Assembly: GCA_005502875.1 (NCBI GenBank)
Contig: SCMV01000015.1
Span: 1 to 64,000 of the forward strand
Direction: 5' to 3'
Length of the DNA stretch: 64,000 nt
Origin: Comamonadaceae bacterium 2PF
Lineage (GTDB): Bacteria > Pseudomonadota > Gammaproteobacteria > Burkholderiales > Burkholderiaceae_C
Shown here piece by piece: positions 41,001-49,700 of this stretch; within the stretch, counting starts at the first letter, position 1; each line of letters begins with the position of its first letter. The notes beneath the pieces are model-generated. The model saw only the letters and a program-made list of their open reading frames with translations, was not told the origin of the DNA and did no database searches. A program made the translations under genes and the position numbers.

Positions 41001-42029
41001 ATGGTCGAGACGGCGAAGATCACGCTCTACAACGTGAAGCGGTGTGGGTACTACACAGGCCGAGGAACTCAGCCTTTGTTTGGCGACCTGACGCAGGTGC
41101 TGCCAGCATTGCAGCGATGGGTCGAGGGTAAGCAGCTGGCGGCTACCAAAACGTACGAACCAGCGGAAGACAGCCCCTTGCTGCCTGCCTACTTGATGGG
41201 AATGGATTCGTTCCGCGGCTCGTACCTGCTCACGCTTTGGAACCAAGTGCCAGATACGGATGGGCAGATGCCTTCGGTGTCAGCCGACTCTCAAGTTGGC
41301 CATGCGGAGGTCCATATGAATGAGATAGAGCCAGGCAGCATCCCTGGCTTCGCTTCATACTTTTGGATTGACCCTCAAGCTGGCACTGTGGCAAGCGTGA
41401 AGTTTCATCACCTACTTGGCGGCGTTCATCAGTTCAATCACTATTTGCAGGGCTACATGCGGAGTAGCTCCCCATGGTGTGTTTACGAGGATCCGGCGGG
41501 CGATGAGGACTTGCGTCTCGTAGGTTATCGAGCCGCCGCAGCGGACGATCCACAGGACCTCTTCCCTCGCTTTCAGGCCACCATGGTTACGAAACGCGGG
41601 CCTCGGCAGGAGTTGCTAGACAACGTGGGCAACATCACCAAGGTGCACAGAAAAACTGTCTTGAAACTGAATCGGCCGGAGCCAGTTGCTGTCTTCCAGA
41701 GGCTGCTTCGGCTTGCAGGTCTGAGCGGCGTACCAGCACACAGAGACCAGGTGAAGCTTGCGTACGAAATGCCTGTCCAGTTGACTCGTGATGAATTGGA
41801 AGAGATCATCGATTCACATGACGCGGAAGACTTCACCTCCGACTGGGAGGATGTGGGGCTTCAACTGCGAGGGGAGGCAAACGTCAAGTGGCTCAATAGG
41901 GCTATTGCGCGGGACGACTTTGACCTCGATGTGGAGCGTGATAACGCGGAGGTAGTGAATGGTCCTTCTCTTGCTCGCGAGCTATGGCGCAATCGGGCCG
42001 CGATTTCAGGTCTTGCGACACCACTATGA
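41001..42029 (+). CDS. hypothetical 342-aa protein, first gene of a two-gene module
   Basis: 342 aa, preceded by AAAAAGGGA. Starts with ITLYNVKRCGYYTGRG followed by FGDLTQVLPALQRWVEG; a central region GFASYFWIDPQAGTVASVKFHHLLGGVHQFNHYLQGYM; and a C-terminal acidic helical part (TRDELEEIIDSHDAEDFTSDWEDV). No catalytic motif is recognised. Its TGA overlaps the start of a four-helix membrane protein, so a cytosolic protein plus membrane partner is made. This layout is common in abortive-infection and toxin modules, but no family match can be given. Confidence 0.75.
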   Translation: MVETAKITLYNVKRCGYYTGRGTQPLFGDLTQVLPALQRWVEGKQLAATKTYEPAEDSPLLPAYLMGMDSFRGSYLLTLWNQVPDTDGQMPSVSADSQVGHAEVHMNEIEPGSIPGFASYFWIDPQAGTVASVKFHHLLGGVHQFNHYLQGYMRSSSPWCVYEDPAGDEDLRLVGYRAAAADDPQDLFPRFQATMVTKRGPRQELLDNVGNITKVHRKTVLKLNRPEPVAVFQRLLRLAGLSGVPAHRDQVKLAYEMPVQLTRDELEEIIDSHDAEDFTSDWEDVGLQLRGEANVKWLNRAIARDDFDLDVERDNAEVVNGPSLARELWRNRAAISGLATPL

Positions 42030-42544
42030 AGGCGACAGCCGTTAAGGCAGTGATCATGTTGCTGGCGATAGGACTCGCAGCGCTCGGGTTTAAGCTCGGG
42101 CGCGTTGTCCCGTTTGCCGAGCAATGGCCGATGTTTGAGGCGCTTCGCACGACAGCCTCAATCATTTTTGCTGTCATTGGAGCTTGGCTGGCCATCATCT
42201 ACCCTGATCGACTAAAGCTCTCGTTCTCCGCTCAAGATCAATCGAGTTCGCGAACCCGATCAGGGATTGGTCAGCTGTTCACCCCAGTGGTGCACTCGAC
42301 TGCGATTCTGTGCGTGATCTTGGCCTTTGGTGTTATTGCACCGATCTTGAAGCGTCAAGATTGGGCAACGCTAGGCGTCTCGATCGAGACTCTTCGGGGT
42401 TGCTCATATGCGTTGCTCGTGGTGCTAACCATTTGGCAGCTCTGGACGGTGATCCTTACCTTAGTCCCGGCTGATACCGTCAAGACGGCTGCCGACAGAG
42501 AGGACAGGCACGTTAAGACCGTAGACGGCTACAAGGGGAGTTGA
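42026..42544 (+). CDS. membrane partner protein
   Basis: 172 aa with four predicted membrane helices (AVIMLLAIGLAALGFKL, ALRTTASIIFAVIGAWLAII, STAILCVILAFGVIAPIL, YALLVVLTIWQLWTVIL). A polar cytosolic tail ends the protein. ATG 42026 overlaps the previous stop (ATGA). Function unknown; possible effector of the two-gene module. Confidence 0.75.
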   Translation: MKATAVKAVIMLLAIGLAALGFKLGRVVPFAEQWPMFEALRTTASIIFAVIGAWLAIIYPDRLKLSFSAQDQSSSRTRSGIGQLFTPVVHSTAILCVILAFGVIAPILKRQDWATLGVSIETLRGCSYALLVVLTIWQLWTVILTLVPADTVKTAADREDRHVKTVDGYKGS

Positions 42545-42634
42545 TTGCCTTCACATCGGCTACCTCGGATCGACAGGACAATCCGCCGCAAAGCTGCAGC
42601 GTCAGTGCGGCCAGTTGATCAAGGGAGACAGTCG

Positions 42635-42952
42635 ATGATCAAGCGCACGATGCTTTGCGGGGCGGTGCTCGCCGCGTTGGTCAGCGTGGCCCATGCGCAC
42701 CCTGGCGGCCTGAACGCCGAGGGATGCCACAACAACCGCAAGACTGGGGAGTACCACTGCCATGGTGATGGGCGGGCTGCGCCTTCAACGAGCGGTCAGC
42801 GCGAGCAGCTCAACTCGCTTTACGACTCGCCTGGCTCGGGTAAGCAATGGAACTCCGGTGGCCACGCGCTGCCGCGTGGCTGCTACGTCGGGCCGCGAGG
42901 AGGCACCTACACGATCACCAAGAGCGGAAGGAAGAACTACAGCGGGTGTTGA
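42635..42952 (+). CDS. exported YHYH-like protein
   Basis: 105 aa from ATG 42635 with GGGAGA upstream. Signal peptide in residues 1-21 (ending AHA), then HPGGLNAEGCHNNRKTGEYHCHGDG, the 'YHYH/HxxG-C-H-YHCH' motif of small secreted metal-binding-like domains found with nucleases and excalibur proteins. The C-terminal part GCYVGPRGGTYTITKSGRKNYSGC holds a PBCV-type basic adaptor-like repeat. Periplasmic or extracellular; function unknown. Confidence 0.78.
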   Translation: MIKRTMLCGAVLAALVSVAHAHPGGLNAEGCHNNRKTGEYHCHGDGRAAPSTSGQREQLNSLYDSPGSGKQWNSGGHALPRGCYVGPRGGTYTITKSGRKNYSGC

Positions 42953-43060
42953 TTCGTGTAGGCCATATCAGCGATGGCTGTCTGCTCTAAGGCTGCTTAA
43001 GCTAATGAAGCGCTTATCCGTGATGCTGGTAATTGCCCCAACGCTAAACACATGACCCCA

Positions 43061-43438
43061 TCAAGGCTGCTCGTAAGTCCAACCGCGTGTCCGAGCGCGT
43101 TCCGCCAAAGCCTGCGCTTTTGCCTTCACTTTGCTGGCTGAGCCAAGACTTGTGTAGTCGATAACTGCGTGTTCCGGGAAAGGTTCGGTGTCGGGCCGCC
43201 AGCTAAGTCCAATGGTGCTAACTTCATCAGCGCTTACTGAAACCGTTCCAACGGCCCTCAGACCCAGGCTTGTCGTGTAGTGGTGATAGCTTGGCTCCGG
43301 CGCGATTAACGCACCGTCGTATACCGAAAGTAGCCCGGAGTCCTTGGGGGTTGGATTGAAAGCTTGGCTGCTGACGCGTCCCTCCTGTACCCAAGAAGGA
43401 TTCACTTGGCGGTGCAGCAGATGAGGTTCGTCTGTCAT
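43061..43438 (-). CDS. conserved partner protein (125 aa) of a coupled pair
   Basis: 125 aa. LHRQVNPSWVQEGRVSSQAFNPTPKDSGLLSVYDG at the start and WRPDTEPFPEHAVIDYTSL near the middle form a pattern I have seen in small bacterial proteins always next to a ~390-aa partner. The ATG overlaps the stop of that partner (ATGA at 43435-43438). Function unknown; toxin-antitoxin or defence accessory roles are possible. Confidence 0.7.
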   Translation of the reverse strand: MTDEPHLLHRQVNPSWVQEGRVSSQAFNPTPKDSGLLSVYDGALIAPEPSYHHYTTSLGLRAVGTVSVSADEVSTIGLSWRPDTEPFPEHAVIDYTSLGSASKVKAKAQALAERARTRGWTYEQP

Positions 43439-44601
43439 GCCGCGTTACTTGAAAGCTGGCTGTATTTGCTGATGAACGCGGCTAAGGCCACCCAGTGACC
43501 AAACTCATTCAAGTCCAAACTTGCATCTTCAAGCACCTCGCCGTCTACCGAGCGCGACACAAGGACGTCTGACCGATGTGTGTTCAGATCGATCTCTGCG
43601 GTAATGGATGCTTCAGGAGTGCTCCACTCCAACTGCACCCCGCCTTCCGGCGTCGGGTATGCGTAAGGTAAGGCCACCTCGTCGGGCCAAGCTTCTGCCC
43701 AAGCTTTGGACAGCCAAGTCAAACCTACGAGCGGTAGGCGTACGCCTTGACCGTCCATCCAGCCATCACGAAGCAGTGCAAGACTCTCAAGTCGAGCGGG
43801 AATGTCGAGCGGATCTAGTGACTCAATGCGGGTGACTTGCTCGATACGTTTGCGGCTATCCGTCTGGTCGCGAACGACTGCCCCCTCAACCATTACCAAA
43901 GACTCGCCATAGGCACTCAGAGCCCCGAGCGCAGCATCTCGCAGTTCATCGCTGAACTGACCTACGACCTTTTCTCCGCTGATTAGCTTAAGAGTGAATG
44001 TACGGTTTTCCAGGTTTAGTTCGGACATGGATCCGCGAACGGATTCTTCTGTCCTGTAGACCGCTGCAGACTGGAGAACTAAGGTCTTGCGTACTCGGTT
44101 GTCATAGATCACGACGTCATTGGCAGCGTCAGCCCGAGTGAACTCGATTCGTTCGTCTTCGCGCAGAAAGCGGCCGAACTGGTCGAAGTAGGCCAAAAGC
44201 GGCTTTGGCAGTAAATCGTCCAAAGATTGCCCGTTAGATGCCGCCTGGATGGTGTCTAGCACGCGGTCACGAGCCTTGTCGAACCACTCAGAGAAAGCAT
44301 CATGGACAAGGCAGCCATGAGGAAGTGGGCGCTCCAGAACCGGGATCGCGCTGCCAGGCTCCACCTGCGTCAAGTGAAGAGCGAAGTTTTGGGTGAATCC
44401 CCTAGGAGTGCGCTTGCGGCGGGGGAACTGGTCCAGATACATCCACCGAGCGACTTCCACGATGAGGCCCTCGAACGCTGCCCAGTCCTTCAGGACTTCT
44501 ACAGGTATCGAGTGGCCTTCAAATCGTTTGCCAACGAGACGGGGCTTCAGGAATTCGGTATTCACGACGTTGTCGTTAGTAGGCTGGGTTCGAATGGGCA
44601 A
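43435..44601 (-). CDS. conserved hypothetical protein (388 aa) of a coupled pair
   Basis: 388 aa from TTG 44601; GTG 44565 is an alternative and neither has a good ribosome site. N-terminal ~260 residues are mixed alpha/beta with two beta-rich stretches (FTLKLISGEKVVGQFSDELRDAALGALS). The C-terminal third carries LLRDGWMDGQGVRLPLVGLTWLSKAWAEAWPDEVALPYAYPTPEGGVQLEW, a recurrent 'DGWxDGxG...PxxYPTxxGGxQxEW' domain in bacterial proteins of unknown function. Co-translated with the 125-aa partner. Confidence 0.75.
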   Translation of the reverse strand: MPIRTQPTNDNVVNTEFLKPRLVGKRFEGHSIPVEVLKDWAAFEGLIVEVARWMYLDQFPRRKRTPRGFTQNFALHLTQVEPGSAIPVLERPLPHGCLVHDAFSEWFDKARDRVLDTIQAASNGQSLDDLLPKPLLAYFDQFGRFLREDERIEFTRADAANDVVIYDNRVRKTLVLQSAAVYRTEESVRGSMSELNLENRTFTLKLISGEKVVGQFSDELRDAALGALSAYGESLVMVEGAVVRDQTDSRKRIEQVTRIESLDPLDIPARLESLALLRDGWMDGQGVRLPLVGLTWLSKAWAEAWPDEVALPYAYPTPEGGVQLEWSTPEASITAEIDLNTHRSDVLVSRSVDGEVLEDASLDLNEFGHWVALAAFISKYSQLSSNAA

Positions 44602-45262
44602 CGATGCGCCAATGCACTGCCAGTTCCCGAATCATGGTATCACCGCCTATCCTCAGTTCGCCGGGCATGTCCTTTAACCTAGTGACGTTCACGATCTGAG
44701 CTTACACACTCCATAAGCTCCGGCTCGCCACTCGGGCCTCCGTGTAGTCCTCTTCGCAGGGTAGAACGTGACTGTCGCTTCGACGGGCGCTTTCAAGGCG
44801 TCGATTTGCAATTGGCGATGCGTGTAGCGTCTAGCTGACGTCCACTCCCAACACCCCCTCAAACCGTGTAGCGCCCGGCGATGTTAGTTCTTTTTCTGTG
44901 CCTTTGAGACCACCAGTGGTTGGTCCCAACCTGGGCAGAACTTGCTCATTGCGCCGCGACTGTCGCTCCCGGGTAACTGCCCCCCCACTTCGGCCCATTG
45001 GGTCTCGGGAGCCGCGAAGACCAGGGATCCGCCTGCTTGGTGCGAACAGGCCACTGCTCGGCTCCAACTCGGCTGGTGCCGTTGAAGACGAGTAGCCATT
45101 GCTGGTCGCCTGGACCAAAGCGGGAGCCCTCCCCCTTCAGCGAGTGAAGGCTAAGACCGGCGCGAGACACGTGGCTGAAGCCTTCGATGGCTGTTGGCGC
45201 TGGTTGTCGGACCAACAGGCGGCAACGGCGTCTCAGGTAAGCGAGATCACCGGCCCTACCTG
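44602..45262. other. intergenic region at the right end of the island
   Basis: About 660 bp without a convincing gene; short open frames on both strands lack ribosome sites and protein character. It probably contains the remainder of the attachment region. Confidence 0.5.
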
Positions 45263-45315
45263 GGACGTTACCCTCGCATCAAGTTGATCCTGGCGTTACC
45301 CTGGCGTTACCCCAG
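45263..45315. repeat. GCGTTACCC repeats, candidate integrase arm sites (right)
   Basis: GACGTTACCC, GGCGTTACCC and GGCGTTACCCC lie at about 45265, 45293 and 45303, the latter two in tandem after GATCCTG. The left end of the island has the same units near its integrase start (24941-24975). Confidence 0.5.
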
Positions 45316-45360
45316 AACGAAAAAGCGGCCCACTCGGGGCCGCTAAGTCGTTGAATAAAT

Positions 45361-45410
45361 TGGTCGGGGCGGTGGGATTCGAACTCACGACCCTCTGCTC
45401 CCAAAGCAGA
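45361..45410 (-). other. attR: 3' part of intact tRNA-Pro
   Basis: Identical over 50 bp to 24790-24839; here it is continuous with the 5' half of the tRNA, so the gene is intact. Marks the right junction of the island. Confidence 0.9.
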
Positions 45411-45437
45411 TGCGCTACCAGGCTGCGCTACGCCCCG
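45361..45437 (-). tRNA. tRNA-Pro (anticodon TGG)
   Basis: 77 nt on the minus strand including an encoded CCA: acceptor CGGGGCG pairs with CGCCCCG, D-arm around AGCGCAGCCTGGTAGCGC, anticodon loop with TGG in CTTTGGGAG, and T-arm GGGTTCGAATCCC-like sequence (here GTGAGTTCGAATCCCAC). It is the integration site of the adjacent island, regenerated on insertion. Confidence 0.95.
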
Positions 45438-45574
45438 AACAAGACAGCATTGTAGCCGCATGCTAGGGATGGTCGGCACACGAGCGTTGCAAGAACATCG
45501 ATTTTCATGAACCTGGCAAGCGATGGACCGCACGCCGGGCAAGCAACGACAGGATCCTGCGGGAGGAAATTGCC

Positions 45575-46759
45575 ATGCGCACCATCAACCTGCGCCGGCT
45601 TGCTTTGCTGTGCACGCTGCTCGCGGCGAGCCACACAAGCCAAGCTCAACCTTCGCGTCCGCTGCCGAGGGGCACGCTGATCGATCAGGTCACGGTTTCA
45701 GGGATCTCCTCGGGCGCAGCGATGGCCCTGCAGTACGCCGTGGCGCACTCAGCGAGCGTGAAAGGGGTGGCGGCCATCGCCGGCCCGAGCTGGGGCTGTG
45801 CGCGGGGCTTCGTGAGCACGGCCATCAACGACTGCATGTGCGGCCGCCAGCCCTTGCCCAGCGCCTTGCCCCTGGCGCAGGAGCTGGCACGCAGCGGCGC
45901 CATCGACCCGCTCAGCGATGGTCGGCCCAAGGCCTTGTCGCGGGGGTTTGTCTTTCACAGCCCGCTGGATGCCACGGTGGTGGCTGGCACGGGTCAGGCC
46001 AGTGCGAATTTCCTGGCCTCGTTCATGGGCGTCCCCCCCGTGGTGGACACCGGCAACAACGCTGACGGCAGCAACCACGCTGGCCACGGCATCGTCTCGC
46101 CAGGCGGCACCGACCGTTGCGAGGCCTCATCGAAAGACCGCAGCTACGTGCGCCAATGCGGGCAGGAAGACAACGCGAGAGACCTGTTCAAAGCCCTCTT
46201 TCCCGAGGTTCAACAGGACGTGACCCAGCGGCGCAAGCAGGTGAGCGCCGCCGACCTCCAGCCCTTCGATCAGCGCCCCTTCATGGCCGCCGTGACCCGC
46301 TCTGGCGAGTACATCGCGCCCGATGCCCTGGCATTTTTCTTCTACCCCACGCGCAGCGAACGCCGGCAGCGACTGGACATGGCCACGACAGGCTACGTGC
46401 ACGTGCCACCCTCATGCCAGCAGGCAGGTGCTCGCTGTGGGCTGCACATCGCCTTTCACGGCTGCAAACAGCAGGTGCGCGAGTTCGCGCTGACGGCTGG
46501 CTACGTGAACTGGGCAGAGCAGTACAAGCAAATCGTCCTGTTCCCGGCCATCGACCAGGGCGCCACACCGGTGTCGGAAAGCTGCAGCAGTGGCGCCATC
46601 AACAAGGTGGTCGACACCGCCTGGTACCAACCCAACCCCAACGGCTGCTGGGACTGGTGGGGCTACCTCGACGGCGCCGAGCGCACCCGCCACCTGACGC
46701 GCAACGGCCTGCAGGTGCGCGTGATCGAGCAGATGGTGCAGGCCATCGCAGGGCGTTGA
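45575..46759 (+). CDS. secreted PHB-depolymerase-type esterase
   Basis: 394 aa with signal peptide (1-24), start supported by GGGAGGAAAT. The nucleophile motif GISSG (Ser45) follows LIDQVTVS, typical of the extracellular PHB depolymerase/esterase family; HIAFHGCKQQ near 295 contributes the oxyanion site and many Cys suggest disulfides. It would hydrolyse short polyesters or similar esters outside the cytoplasm. First chromosomal gene after tRNA-Pro. Confidence 0.85.
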   Translation: MRTINLRRLALLCTLLAASHTSQAQPSRPLPRGTLIDQVTVSGISSGAAMALQYAVAHSASVKGVAAIAGPSWGCARGFVSTAINDCMCGRQPLPSALPLAQELARSGAIDPLSDGRPKALSRGFVFHSPLDATVVAGTGQASANFLASFMGVPPVVDTGNNADGSNHAGHGIVSPGGTDRCEASSKDRSYVRQCGQEDNARDLFKALFPEVQQDVTQRRKQVSAADLQPFDQRPFMAAVTRSGEYIAPDALAFFFYPTRSERRQRLDMATTGYVHVPPSCQQAGARCGLHIAFHGCKQQVREFALTAGYVNWAEQYKQIVLFPAIDQGATPVSESCSSGAINKVVDTAWYQPNPNGCWDWWGYLDGAERTRHLTRNGLQVRVIEQMVQAIAGR

Positions 46760-46795
46760 AAGCACCCAGGCAGGCAGCCCGCTCACGGCGCTTGA

Positions 46796-49700
46796 TCAAC
46801 TGCCGATCTGCGCCCAGACCTTTTCCAGCCGCTTGACGCTGACCGGCTGCGGCGTGCGCAGCTCCTGCGCGAACAGGCTGATGCGCAGCTCCTCGAGCAG
46901 CCAACGGAACTCGTCGGTGCGCGCATCGTGCGTGCCTTTGAGATCGGCCAGGCGGCGCACCAGGCGCTGATCCAGCGGGCGCAGCTCGGTCATGCGCTGG
47001 GCGTCGCGCGCGGGGTCGCCCTTGAGCTTGTCCAGCCTCAGGGTGATGCCCTTGAGGTAACGCGGGAAGTGCTGCAGCTGCGCATAGGGCGTGGCGCTCA
47101 CGAAACGCTTGGGCATGAGGCGCTGCAGTTGCGCGGCCACGTCATCGGCCACGTCCTTCGGGGGCTTGGCGTCCTTGAGCTTGCGCGCAGCAGCAGCGTA
47201 TTCGGTGAGCACGGCAGCGGCCAGGCGGGCCACCTCCTGCGCGATCAGGTTCAGGCGCGTGCGGCCCTCTTCCACGCGGGCCTTGAAGCTGGCGGCATCA
47301 GAAGGCAGCGGCTCGTTCAAATAGGCCCGGTCCAGGGCCACGTCGATGATTTGGTCGCGCAGCTCATCGGCGGTGCCCAGGCTCATGTAGGCCATCGCCA
47401 TCTTCTGCAGGTCGGGGATGTTCTTTTCCAGGTACTTCAGTGGCTCCCTGATCTGCAAAGCAACCAGTCTGCGCAGGCCCACGCGGTGCTTGGCGGCGGC
47501 CACGTCGGGCTCGTCGAAGATGTCGATCTCGACGTGCGCGCCTTTGTCCACCAGTGCCGGGAAACCGATCAGGGTGTGGCCGCCGCGCTGGATCTCCATC
47601 AGCTCGGGCAACTCACCGAAAGTCCAGTCGGTGAGCGGCGTGCTGGCCTGCGAGCGGGCCGTGCCTGGCTTGCCCGCTGCTGGGCCGCCATCGGCATTCG
47701 CTGAACGACCGGATGCCGATCCAGCACGGGCTGCATCGCCGGAGGCCTGGCGGCTTGCCTGCGCGTTCGGCCGGGCGGCATCGCGCCTTGCAGGACCTGA
47801 ACCCAAAGCAGCTTCGTCAGGCGACGAACGACCGCCCTGCTCTACCTGCGCCGCATCCCCACCCGACACCACCTCTTGCGCCTTCAACGCCGCCAGCGCC
47901 TGGAAAGCCCCGCGCGCCAGCGAACCCAGCTCGGCCTTGAGCGCCGGCAGGTTGCGCCCCATGCCCAACTGACGCCCATGTTCATCGACCACGCGGTGGT
48001 TCATGAACAGGTGCGGCGAGAGCATGTCGAGCTTGAAGTCGGCGCGCTTGATGTCGAGCTGGGTCTTGTCACGCACCGCCTTCAGCAGCGCATCCATCAA
48101 GCCCCCTTGCCCGAACGCGGCCGACTGCACGAAGCCTTCGGCGAACTCCGGCAGCGGCACCAGGCGGGCACGGGGCTTTTGGTGCAGGCTCTTGATCAGG
48201 GCCAGCACCTTGTCTTTGAGCATGCCGGGCACCAGCCACTCGCCGCGCTCTTCCTGCACCTGGTTGAGCGCGTAGATGGGCACGGTCACCGTCACGCCGT
48301 CGCGGGCGTCGCCCGGTTCGTGCAGGTAGGTGGCGGCGCAGTCCACACCACCCAGTCGGATGTACTTCGGGAAGGCCGCGCTGGTGATGCCCGCCGCCTC
48401 GTGGCGCATCAGCTCTTCGCGGCTGAGGTGCAGCAGCTTCGGGTTCTCGCGGCTGGCGTGGCGGTACCACTTCTCGAAGCTGGCGCCGCTCATCACGTCG
48501 GGCGGCACCTGCGCGTCGTAGAAAGCGTAGATCAGCTCATCGTCCACCAGCACGTCTTGCCGGCGCGACTTGTGCTCCAGCTGCTCCACCTGGTTGATGA
48601 GCTTGCGGTTGTGCGCCAGGAAGGGCAGGCGCGTTTCCCACTCGTCGCCCACCAGCGCCTCGCGGATGAAGATCTCGCGGGCCTCGCGCGCGTTGACCAG
48701 GCCGAAGTTGACGCGCTTGTTGTTGTAGACGACCAGGCCGTACAGCGTCGCGCGCTCCAGCGCCACCACCTCGGCGGCTTTTTTCTCCCAGTGCGGCTCG
48801 AGCAACTGCTTTTTCAGCAGGTGCCCGCCCATGGACACCAGCCATGGGACGTCGATGTTGGCCACGCCACGCCCGTACAGCTTGGTGGTCTCGACCAGCT
48901 CGGCCGCCAGGATCCAGCGCCCCGGCTTCTTGCTCAGGTTGGCGCCCGGGTGCTTCCAGAACTTGATGCCGCGCGCGCCCAGGTACCACTCTTCGTCGTC
49001 CGACTTGCAGCCCACGTTGCCCAGCAAGCCCGACAGCAGCGACAGGTGCACCTGCTCGTAGGTGGCGGGCGAGCCGTTGAGGCGCCAGTTGTGCTCGGCC
49101 ACCACGGTGTGCAGCTGCGTGTGCACGTCTTTCCACTCGCGCACGCGACGCGGGTTGATGAAGTTCTCGCGCAGCAAGGCCTCGTGCTTGCGGTGGCTGA
49201 GCTTGTGCTTTTCAGGCTCGCCGGGCGCATGGTGCCCATGCCCGCCGCGAGACTCGTCCAGCCACTTCCACAGCTTGAGCGTGCCCATGAACTCCGACTT
49301 CTCGTCGTCGAACTGCTTGTGCTTGGTGTCGGCCTGCTGTTGCTGGTCGATGGGCCGGTCGCGCACGTCCTGCACGCTCAGGCTGGCCGCGATCACCAGC
49401 ACCTCGGCCAGGGCCTGGCGGTCCTTGGCTTCCAGGATCATGCGGCCCACGCGCGGGTCCAGCGGCAGCTTGGCCAGCGTCTGACCCAGCGGGGTGATCT
49501 CGTTGTCGTCGTCGACCGCGCCGAGTTCATTGAGCAACTGGTAGCCGTCGGCAATGGCCTTGCGCAGCGGTGGCTCGATGAAGGGAAAGTCCTCCACATG
49601 CCCCAGGTGCAGCGACTTCATCCGCAAGATCACGCCGGCCAGTGAGCTGCGCAGGATCTCCGGGTCGGTGAAGCGCGGGCGCGCGTTGAAATCCTTCTCG

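Larger units (their letters stand above)
24790..45360. mobile_element. integrated phage-derived genomic island in tRNA-Pro
   Basis: A 20,571-bp element bounded by 50-bp perfect direct repeats of the tRNA-Pro 3' end. A tyrosine integrase is at the left end; excisionase-like, replication, helicase and virion-like genes follow, with accessory modules at the right. Codon and base composition look lower in GC than the flanks. No large terminase, portal, major capsid, tail or lysis gene is recognisable, so this is a decayed podovirus-like prophage or a satellite depending on a helper. Confidence 0.88.

Noticed and set aside
44831-45287. Small open frames on both strands before tRNA-Pro
   Set aside because: No ribosome sites, no recurring motifs and overlapping each other; treated as intergenic.
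47876-49645. 589-codon plus-strand frame opposite hrpA
   Set aside because: Shadow of a full-length HrpA; composition dominated by Val, Leu, His, Gln and Arg without structure.
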